A stretch of DNA of 64,000 nucleotides from assembly GCA_949825025.1 (NCBI GenBank), contig OX463783.1, positions 10,141,628 through 10,205,627 of the forward strand, given 5' to 3'. The stretch's first letter is position 1. Every line of letters begins with the position of its first letter. The stretch comes from Siphlonurus alternatus. Its lineage: Eukaryota > Arthropoda > Insecta > Ephemeroptera > Siphlonuridae. Shown here piece by piece: positions 55,901 through 64,000 of the stretch. The translations under genes were made by a program, and so were the position numbers. The notes beneath the pieces are model-generated. The model was not told where the DNA came from. It did no database searches and worked only from the letters and a program-made list of their open reading frames with translations.

Positions 55901-58900
55901 CAAATGAACTGTACTTACGAAATGTCTGACCCATGACGTTCTCGCTAGGTACACAATCCAGACGTTCCTGATCGTGATGACTCTGAGTGCGCTCGCTGTG
56001 TGGACCGTCTTCGTAGCCTCCAACATTCAGCAAGTGAGATGATACACTTCATTCAAAAATAAATGTCCGATCCAGCCATGTATAGCCGTATCGAACATTT
56101 TTATTTGAATTAGTATAAGTTATTCTTATATCTTCCTTTCGATTCTTGCATGACTAAATGTCAAAGCAGGACTATAAAATGAATATTCCATTGTAAGTTA
56201 TCTTAAAAATTGCGTTAAAAACTGTTAGCGAAAGACTTTATAGAGTACTTTAAAGTTAATTCTTTAAAAAAAAAAACAGCCTTGTTTAATTAAAGTTTCT
56301 ACGAGGTTTGTTCAAATATCAACATTTCAAGAGTTTATCAATCAAAAGTTTCTTAGATATTGAAATTTGTTTATATCAATAATGAAATTGAAATGCTTTC
56401 AAAGCTAAAATCATGAATAATAATTATGAAGCCTTATTTTTCAAAGATGCATTATAATATATAACTTTATTATTTTGAGATATATCCTGTGGGTTATGCA
56501 ACTTCTTCTACACCATTTTTTATTATAAATTATTATTAAAAAAACGTATAAATTATCTCAGTATTTGTCTCATCTGCATAACAAAAACATGTCCATTTTG
56601 TCTTAATAATTGGGAAAACGAACTTGATACTATATAAAAAATGCAATATTGATAGGTTAAATATTTCTTGTGTATAATTACAGTATATAAATTATAATTT
56701 TATTATAAATTATATAAAAGTGCAATAATACTATATTATGCCGCTTGGTTTTGCAGAGATATAATCACAGGCCGTCAAATTTAACTAGGTTTTCTTGGTA
56801 AAGGTTCGTGAGTACTTCTGTTTGTGTTCAGCCAGTGAGATTTTTCTTAAAAAATTGTCTACCAATGAATGAAAAACACAAGAAAGACACATTCATGTGA
56901 CATGCAGTGTTGAATATTCAAATTTAAAATTCTTATTGATATCTTTCTATTTGTTTCAGGTTGCGAACGAATACCTTCAATCTGACCTCAGTTTGGAGAT
57001 TTACATCCTGGGGGTGTCGTTGACCTTTCTATGCCTGGTAATGGTGCGTGATCTCCGCTATATTTCGCCCTTCTCGCTGCTCAGCAACCTCCTGGCGCTC
57101 GCTGCCATCGCCATCGTGTTATCGTACGTGTTCGTAGACCTTCCCAGTGTCAGTGAGAGACCTGCCTTCGTATCCTGGACGCACCTTCCGCTCTTCTTCA
57201 GCACGGCTGTCTTTGCAATCTCGGGACATGCAGCGGTGAGTGGGGAAATCGCAACGTTAATTTCCAGTTATGTATTGTTATTTTCTTCAGCTTTCAAAAT
57301 CGAGGGAAAAGACGCTATGACGTCATAGTCATGGAACGTCTTTCTTTGTACCTGCGCATGGGTTAAATCACAGAGTTCCACTTACTTAAGTGCGGAACTC
57401 TGTGGGTTAAATATTTGCATGAATATGACGTCACAGTATTTTGCAGTACAATTTTAAGGGTGTTAGAGGGTGAAAAAAAAAATGAAAAAATTTACTACAT
57501 AATTTAAGGTTCAAATAGGCAAATGGAAAAAAAAATCATGCATAAAATTTAAATAAAATATATACAAAAGATACCATTTAGACAAATAAAAATAAGTTTT
57601 TTTGTTTTAAAAATAAAAAAATAAATATACAGTATGGTATATATATGACTATGAGATTTACACAATTATATCACACGAACTTTTTCACTCAATGTTATAT
57701 TTCCATTATCTTTACTGATGCAACTGATTTATTTGTATTACAATATTTTAATTTTTTTATGCTGATTTTTTGTATAGTTAGTACGTTGGTTTTGTGACTG
57801 TTGCTGAATAAATAATAATTTGATGTTCCCACCATCCAGATAATGCCCCTGGAGAACGAGATGTCTACTCCGGAACATTTCCTGGGACCGTTCCGAATCC
57901 TCAACACGGCCATGGTGTTCCTCGTGGCCCTCTACACCGTGGTGGGCTTCTTCGGTCTGCAGAAGTACGGACTCGACGTGGCAGCCACCATCTCTCTCAA
58001 CATTCCCTCCGACCAGTGGTGAGCCTGCTCATGCATGGGATATTTACTGAGCAGCGTATATGCTGCATTGATTAGAGTTAAGGTGGATTTACAATGTAAA
58101 ATTTACATGCTTTTATAGTAGTTTGACGTAAATATTGAGTACTTAATTTGGAATCATATGCTCGAGTTTAATAAATTTAACTTTTTATACACTTTTGACG
58201 TCTCTTCTCGTATTTTCCCTCCAAATTTCATCATTTTCGAAAAAAAAAATGAAAGAAAGAGAAATGATGAGATTACGTTCCCTTTCTTCTTTTTTGAAAT
58301 TGAAATTTTAAAAATATTATTTCAATTTCACATCCTCAATTTGCGCGAACAGGAAATTAGATGTTTTGGAGGTAAAAAGACGTAATATTATTAAGTAATA
58401 AGATTATATTTAGAGAAAGAAGGGACCCACAAAATCTCACATATAAGCAAAATGCTAGATCGGATCCATGAAGACCCAAGAAGTTAAATTCATTCACTTG
58501 TGATCAGCACCCTACAAGAGAATTTAGTAGAAGCAAAAAAATAAATAAAAAATTGATATTTTTTGAAGCACCGAAGAAGTTTTCGTGACGTCTATATATT
58601 GACTGTATTTTCCTGCAGGCTCGCACAGTCTGCCAACCTGATGCTGGCCCTCTCAGTGGGTCTTACCTACCCCCTGGTGTTCTACTGCACCATGCAATTC
58701 ACGTGGCCGGGGGTGAGGGACCTGCTCAAGAAGAAGTGGCCAGGGGCGGCGAACCTCGCTGCAGAGTACCTCTACCGTGTGCTGCTCGTCCTTATCATCT
58801 GTGAGTGCGTGACCGTCATGAAGTTTTATCATTTTTTGTTGATTTATTTTTATTAATAATACATTTAAGCTTCACCCAAGAGCCATACAATAATAATATT

Positions 58901-59847
58901 GTCCCGTGATTGATTCGCGGCTTTTTGTAATTTTTCCCGCCGTAATAAGGTTTGGGATATCTTATCTCTTCACCGGAGCGGAAATATATTACCGCGATGG
59001 CTTTTTTTGTTCGAAAGCTCTTCGGCGCATGTTGCTAATTAGGATGATAAAAAAATATATTTTCTTAGGTGGTAACTGTACATAATGTACACAGATCTGT
59101 AAAGCAAAAACTATACATAAATATAAAATGAAAATTAAGTTTGATTGTATACGCGTTTATAAAAAATAAAAAAATAAAAATAAGAAATATCAGCCAAATA
59201 TTACATAATATGTATTTTACTATTTTTGAATATATCAATAATTAAACTAACCTTAATAAGTAATTAGGATTATGAAATATTTTTAACATTTTTGTTCTTT
59301 ATACATTGAATTCAATGATGTTTTGACACAACTTTTCTATTTATTTCAAAGGATTTTTTCTTGTAAGAAAATTACAACCCTATAACACAAACAAGGTTGA
59401 AATTTTCTTTCAAAGAAAGATTGGACGCAAAAAATGTCAGATTTTTTTTTATCATGATCGAATGCATATTTTATAATACCAGATTAACATAATAATAATA
59501 GGGAATTGTAGCTAAAATTTATAAATCTTTGTGAAAAAAAAAACAATAATTTTTCTTAATATTTTTTTCTTCTTACACGACTAACATATCTCTGATGCTC
59601 CACAGCTGGTGTAGCACTCGGTATCCCGAACCTCGGCGCTTTGATGGGCCTCACCGGCGCGCTCTTCACGTCTGCAGTGGCCTTCCTGTTCCCTCCCATC
59701 CTGGAGTGCGTGGTGTTCTGGGAACAGCTGGGAACGTGGTCACACTTCAAGAACGTCCTGATCGTGGTATTCGGACTTACCGGTGCGCTTACCGGTAGCT
59801 ACGTCAGCATTCTAGATATCATCGCTACCTTCGCGCCGCAGCAGTGA
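52803..59847 (+). CDS. SLC36-like (proton-coupled amino-acid transporter family) protein, eight coding exons, 473 residues
   Basis: Exons 52803-52987, 54723-54873, 55279-55400, 55949-56033, 56960-57235, 57840-58018, 58619-58800 and 59606-59847 join in phase; the size is typical of the family. A 60-residue cytosolic N-terminus ends at LVHLIKSSLGTGILAMPWAF, the first helix with the unwound G-T-G. Later marks are FADLAEVAF (exon 3), VWTVFVASNI (exon 4), IYILGVSLTFLCLVMVRDL (exon 5), the PLENEM motif at 276-281 and FYCTMQFTWPG (exon 7). A final pair of helices ends LDIIATFAPQQ. About ten or eleven membrane helices are visible. SLC36 proteins move small amino acids with protons across plasma or lysosomal membranes; in insects the family includes growth-linked TOR regulators. 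The substrate cannot be read here. The sequence before PLENEM is ISGHAAVIM where many relatives have E-G-I-G-x-V-x-PLEN, a possible specificity change. No poly(A) signal occurs before a MITE at 59900. Confidence 0.95.
53010..53215 (+). mobile_element. SINE fragment lacking its 5S head
   Basis: ctggctttggaccattgcac, tcattgacaaaatctgtaag, cctgattgaggttttcacg and tcgcaggcaaatgccggg match the minus-strand SINE at 45050-45385. It lies just inside the first intron of the SLC36-like coding region. Confidence 0.8.
53690..54035. mobile_element. Decayed palindrome in SLC36-like intron
   Basis: ttacttgaatccattttttc pairs with aaaaaatggatttgagcaaa. The outer parts (ctatgacccaaactttaatt against ggttaaagcttgggccattg) still pair. 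Confidence 0.65.
54544..54673. mobile_element. MITE, GTACACTCGTCGCCTTGG family, copy 2
   Basis: gtacactcgtcgtcttgga is mirrored by gaggtgacgactgtac. ccatgctctg and acggggcatggtaattaaca pair inside. It ends 49 bases before exon 2. Confidence 0.8.
54723..54873 (+). CDS. SLC36-like exon 2: first membrane helices
   Basis: LVHLIKSSLGTGILAMPWAF, then GPVGLIFIGLVSTYCIHVM. A MITE ends 49 bases before this exon. Confidence 0.95.
55279..55400 (+). CDS. SLC36-like exon 3
   Basis: VRCAHELCWRHNIPALGF, then ADLAEVAFQHGPLRVRR. This matches the cytosolic loop with the family's YADVAE-like motif. Confidence 0.93.
55949..56033 (+). CDS. SLC36-like exon 4
   Basis: YTIQTFLIVMTLSALAVWTV, then FVASNIQQ. One membrane helix ending in the N-I-Q motif. 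Confidence 0.93.
56960..57235 (+). CDS. SLC36-like exon 5
   Basis: VANEYLQSDLSLEIYILG through NLLALAAIAIVLSYVFVDLP to FFSTAVFAISGHAA. Three helices. Confidence 0.95.
57290..57500. mobile_element. MITE fragment of the TGACGTCA family
   Basis: gacgctatgacgtcatagtc and tgcatgaatatgacgtcaca lie either side of a hairpin (cacagagttccacttac / gtgcggaactctgtg). Confidence 0.6.
57840..58018 (+). CDS. SLC36-like exon 6: PLENEM motif
   Basis: IMPLENEMSTPEHFLGPF, then RILNTAMVFLVALYTVVGFF. The family signature PLEN is here. Confidence 0.95.
58170..58385. mobile_element. MITE related to 35540-35740
   Basis: cgtctcttctcgtattttcc, gaaatgatgagattacgttc and the end gatgttttggaggtaaaaag match that family in order. 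Confidence 0.6.
58619..58800 (+). CDS. SLC36-like exon 7
   Basis: LAQSANLMLALSVGLTYPLV, then FYCTMQFTWPGVRDLLKKK. One or two helices and a cytosolic loop. Confidence 0.95.
59606..59847 (+). CDS. SLC36-like exon 8 and stop
   Basis: GVALGIPNLGALMGLTGALF, then AFLFPPILECVVFWE and LIVVFGLTGALTGSYVSI before TGA. FPPxLE is common near the family C-terminus. Confidence 0.95.
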
Positions 59848-59899
59848 CATCATCGGGAATCATTGGAGTTAAAACTCAGTTGACAGGCATTATTATGAA

Positions 59900-60222
59900 A
59901 ATGGACAACCTACATGAAATTTTTGATTGTAGAAATGAATAGAGGGTACCAAATTATGCTACTGTATGATTTTTTACTGATTGTTTTGAAACCCAGAACA
60001 ATTTTTAAATAAATACTGAAAGTGCAGCCACGCCCCCTGGAGGCGTCTCTGGTCCTATCCTTTTATTAAGGATTCAGGGGTGCCAACTTAACTTACAGAA
60101 CTTTTAATAATTATTTAAAAATAGTTCTGGGTCTCAAAAAAATCTGAAAAAATTCAGAGTGGTATAATTTGGCACCCTCTATTCATTTCTGCAATAAAAA
60201 AATTTCATGCAGGTTGTCCATT
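59900..60222. mobile_element. MITE, 'gatagagggtgcaaagttat' family, diverged copy 5
   Basis: aatggacaacctacatgaaa on the left pairs with its complement at the right end. Inner arms have agaaatgaatagagggtacc. It starts 53 bases after the SLC36-like stop, and its right arm carries AATAAA at 60193. Confidence 0.83.
60193..60198 (+). terminator. Possible MITE-supplied polyadenylation signal for the SLC36-like gene
   Basis: AATAAA in gcaataaaaaaatttc, the first such word after the stop codon I could find on this strand. It belongs to the repeated element. Confidence 0.35.
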
Positions 60223-60600
60223 AGGCTTTTATGTAATTTTATTATATAAAGAGATGTAATGGAGCATAGCAGCCACGTTGGTGTAATATAAATGTGTTGT
60301 AGCTTTGAATGAAAATATAATCAAAATTTGTCTTAAAAAAAATTGCACTTTTTTTACTGATATAGTATAAATTACAGTAAGTTTGCAATATCGGCTCACA
60401 AGATGAATATTCTAAGTAATTATTTTCAAATATTTACTTTAATTATTTAAATAATCCACACAGTTCATGTTGCAGACTCTAAGAAAAAGTTGTAATATAT
60501 TATTGTGTATGGCCTTTTTGGGACACGTCATAGAAAGAAATTTCACGACTTCACGAGGAAAGTGGATTTGGATTTATTTTAAATTGCTATTAACTTGCAT

Positions 60601-60919
60601 AATAGAGTATTGACCTCAAATTTTTTTTGCAGAAATGGATAGAGCGTGCAAAGTTATGCTACCCTGATTTTTTTCAGATTTTTTAGAGCCCGGGAACTAT
60701 TTTTAAAAAATTATTGAAAGTTCTTTTTGTGACGTCACGCGGCGGCAAGTCCTATCTTTTTCTTAAGGAGCGGCGTCTCGTGACGTCACAAAAATAACTT
60801 TCAATAATTTTTTAAAAATACTTCCCGGGCTTTAAAAAATCTGAAAAAAATCAGGGTAGCATAACTTTTCACGCTCTATCCATTTCTACAATAAAAAAAT
60901 TTGAGGTCAATACTCTATT
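60601..60919. mobile_element. MITE, 'gatagagggtgcaaagttat' family, copy 6
   Basis: aatagagtattgacctcaaa on the left is mirrored exactly at the right. Inner arms hold gtgacgtcacgcggcggcaa and cgtctcgtgacgtcacaaaa. Confidence 0.9.
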
Positions 60920-60929
60920 GATTATAATA

Positions 60930-62460
60930 TTTATATTAATTAAAAATATATTTGGATTAACTAAATTCCAAAAGAAAGAGAAAAGAAATCTGAATGAAAT
61001 TGCTCCTAAACATATTTATAATATTGTTTATCCTTTTAGGTATACAGTAAAATCTATAATCTTTGGCTATATAGAGCCCATGTTGGAGTTTTTACTATAA
61101 GAAACTTGTGCATGTTTTAATGGCCTTTTCACAATGTAGTGTATTTTTGTTATGAAACTTATAAAATGTGTTATGCTATTTTAATTTGCCATGTATAATT
61201 CTTTGCCATATGTTTTATGTTTGTTTTAAAGAAAATTTAAGTTTTTCATTATAAGATTTATAAGTATAGTTATTACCCTTGAAAATTTCCCTAACATATA
61301 ACAATAATATTATAATACATTGGATTTTTTTATGGTGAGAGAAATTTTCAAAGGTGCATGATTAGTGTAATTGTTTTAATTGTTACGTATATTTTGTTGT
61401 TTTAAGGCAGCTTTACATACCTTTTCTCTTAGATTTTTATAATATATATTCACTATAACATTAATTTATTTTAATTTACAAAATTTTATTCATTATATTA
61501 AATATTTAGCAAATCAATAATATTAATCATTTCTTGTTATCTACAAAATATTTTAGATTTGTTGATTTTTTTAATTTATTTAAAAAATAATAATAAATCA
61601 TTGTATCGATAGCTTTTAAAAGAACTTATTTTTAACTACTGTATTGTAAAATTATGTGTATCACAATCAAATCCATTAATCACAATGATAGCAGCTGCTA
61701 CTTTATGTAAAAATGTCATTTATCCATAAGATATCGTTTATCAGTTTACTGTGATAATATAAAAATTATCAAATATGATAAATATTTTCACGTATGGAGC
61801 TTCAAAGCATAAAAAGAACATACATTTTTTTCTATTTTTAACCATGTACACTGAATAAATTTAATATTTTATCATAGCATCAATAAAAATCATAATTAAA
61901 TAATTATTAATTATATAAGCCTCATTTACCAATAATGCCAAATAGAATTCACCAAATTATGTTCTTTGCTTTAAATCATGTTATTCAATCTTCAATCATA
62001 ATGATAATGATAAATTATTTTTGTTTATTTTAAAATATATTTTATTTTATAAGTTAAAAATATCCTAAATTTTCAAATGAATAGCTTTGTTGTTGTTAAA
62101 AATTAAAAATGTTCGATACATTAAACTTAAATATTCCAAAATATATAATATATATGTTTTATAATAATTTCAAACTAGATAAAGTGAATAAAAGTTGTCT
62201 ATTGCATTATAATAATTGTTTCGTTAGTGTGTTAAAAGAATGCAAATTATTCGAAGTGCACTCATTCAATCATGAAATGTGAAGTTTTGCAGGTTTAACA
62301 TATGCCCCTTGAGGATATGCAATTTGTTTTGCACGTTTTCCTCCCTGTTGAGCATGCAGCATTTCATATTTTTAAAATATTATATTTTTTTATTTGCAGT
62401 ACATGAGGCCTGTGTTATAAAAAAGCTTACTGTTAGATTTATAAAAATGACATTTTCTAA
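60930..62460. other. AT-rich intergenic sequence, nothing recognised
   Basis: No frame with family motifs, no RNA gene and no clear inverted repeat. Confidence 0.45.
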
Positions 62461-62469
62461 TTGTTTGAG

Positions 62470-62590
62470 TGTACACTCATCGCCTTGGAAAATTTCTCAC
62501 TTGCAGCATCACCATGCCCTGTGTTATTCTTACGAGTTATATTGATTAAGTAGGTATCAGCAAATGGAAATTTTCTTAGCGATGACTGTA
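62470..62590. mobile_element. MITE, GTACACTCGTCGCCTTGG family, copy 3
   Basis: gtacactcatcgccttggaa on the left, tttcttagcgatgactgta on the right. Confidence 0.7.
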
Positions 62591-62710
62591 AGTTGTGTCA
62601 AATCTTTTTAGAGCTTCCAGCAGATGTATCATAAATATGTTAATTTGCATTTATGCTTTTTTGTAGAAATGTTTAGTTTAATAATTTTATCGAATGTTTT
62701 ATTATATTTA

Positions 62711-62835
62711 CTGTATCGCCTTGGAAAATTTCCTCTTGCGGTCTTGATGCTCAGTATAAACTATAAATAACACAAGGCATGGTGATTAACAAGGCTATTA
62801 TAGAAGTTGAAAATTTTCCATGGCGACGAGTGTAC
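62711..62835. mobile_element. MITE, GTACACTCGTCGCCTTGG family, copy 4
   Basis: ctgtatcgccttggaaaatt on the left pairs with aaaattttccatggcgacga on the right. It is only about 120 bases from copy 3. Confidence 0.8.
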
Positions 62836-62919
62836 AATATAGATAGATATAATTAATCACAATTTTATTTCAAAATTTTTATAACAAATATACTTCAACT
62901 TGAATAATGGACAATGGAC

Positions 62920-63190
62920 AACCTGCATGCATGGTGCATTACACAGAGATATTACATGAATGGTCTCAAGATACAATTTATTGTCAGTTTTAGAAAATTT
63001 TGAACACCCTCCAAATCGAGATAAAATACGTTGTTACGTCATAGCCATGAAATACATTTCTCTATGCTTGGGTGTTGAATTTACATGACTATGACGTCAT
63101 ACGGTTTTACAGCATGATTTTAAGGGTGTTACAAGATTTTTAAAAAAATTTACATAGTTACGTAGCTTCAGGTCCTTATATAATTCAATA
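62920..63190. mobile_element. MITE of the TGACGTCA family, diverged
   Basis: aatggacaacctgcatgc at the left matches the AATGGA ends of the family. acgtcatagccatgaaatac and catgactatgacgtcatac flank the centre; the right end is unclear. Confidence 0.55.
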
Positions 63191-63462
63191 TATAATGCAA
63201 TAAAAAATAATGCAGTTTGTTTATTGTTAGTTATAACCAATATTGGTGACGTCATAATGTTTTATGGCAAGATTTGTTATTGTTATTTAGAAATTTGCCA
63301 TAAGATACAGACTTCTCAAATATTCTCTGGTTTTCATAATGTTCTAACTTTATAATCACTTCCATTTTAAATTTTCTTATGTCTGAATAAAAATAATAAA
63401 TTAAATGAATTGTATTTTTTTTTAATATGCCAACAACAGAATTTACACCTATAAAGTAACAT

Positions 63463-63463
<1 letters not shown>

Positions 63464-63523
<60 letters not shown>
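63464..63523 (+). repeat. (TA)n microsatellite
   Basis: About 28 TA dinucleotides with one interruption (tgta). Confidence 0.95.
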
Positions 63524-63531
<8 letters not shown>

Positions 63532-64000
63532 ATATAACATATATAACATATAACATTATATACTTGATACTGCAGTATGTTTTATACGGATATGAACGTA
63601 AACGAACAAAGATGTAAGCATACATGCCCAAACTATAAAAAAGTTATGAATGCAATAATTTGTAATTCTTGCTATAATAAGAATCAATGTGATGGTTGAA
63701 TGATTTTTTTATTACAGATATATGTATACAAAACCTTTAGTTAATGTATTGCCAATTTTATTTAGTTTTGTCAAACGTCCTTAATAGGGTGGAAGTCTAG
63801 ATTAATATTCAACGTAACGCCTTTCCCACAGTATGTTAAATATTTGCATGACTATGACGTCACAGCATATGGGTAGAAAGTACAAAGATATCTTAAAAAA
63901 ATCAAAATAAAGCTCGTTATTTTCTATCCATATATGAATAAAATAGCAAATTTTTCATGATATTGTGAAATAAATTAATTGCATTAGTACATAATTTTAC

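Overview
This is a eukaryotic nuclear window. It is AT-rich, has long introns flanked by GT/AG sites, and has no operon-like packing. It is crowded with palindromic MITEs, two large foldback elements, 5S-rRNA-headed and tRNA-headed SINEs, non-LTR retrotransposon tails, and (GA)n, (TA)n and (CT)n microsatellites. The protein families (THAP domain, single-domain secreted C-type lectin, SLC36-type transporter), a TCAGT initiator-like start site and the SINE types suggest an arthropod, possibly a large-genome insect such as a hemipteran. The species-level guess is weak.

Four gene models can be assembled with consistent splice phases. (1) Plus strand, 5.3-24.8 kb: two exons encode a GIY-YIG-like module. 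After an 11.5 kb repeat-filled intron, nine exons encode a degenerate kinase followed by a KEN ribonuclease domain, as in IRE1 and RNase L but without luminal, membrane or ankyrin parts. The two halves join in phase, but could also be two genes. (2) Plus strand, 28.1-38.1 kb: nine exons encode a 907-residue protein with an N-terminal THAP zinc finger, a clear pseudokinase (HRD replaced by HTQ, DFG by EFA) and a C-terminal NB-ARC-type STAND NTPase. (3) Minus strand, 40.0-42.7 kb: five exons encode a 162-residue secreted C-type lectin. (4) Plus strand, 52.8-59.8 kb: eight coding exons encode a complete 473-residue SLC36-like amino-acid transporter, with a candidate 5' UTR exon near 47.8 kb.

The most interesting part is the 5-38 kb interval. 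Two neighbouring same-strand genes each couple a kinase-like switch to an effector or sensor module: KEN RNase in one, THAP plus NB-ARC in the other. The first resembles a cytosolic RNase L-type executor and the second an NLR-type sensor. A joint role in innate immunity or stress signalling is an inference; nothing in the sequence proves it.

The rest is repeat landscape. The 1.55 kb foldback element at 2.9-4.4 kb has arms carrying 53-bp GC-rich tandem units. A 1.87 kb near-complete palindrome separates the two kinase-like genes at 25.0-26.9 kb. The block at 10.9-16.7 kb is defined by a recurring CGGGAT/ATCCCG hexamer that flips orientation near 12 kb and holds three different tandem arrays (about 267, 851 and 195 bp). 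At least ten MITE families occur in several copies. A 200-base run of N marks an assembly gap after a (GA)n tract. The last 4 kb is intergenic, AT-rich and MITE-bearing.
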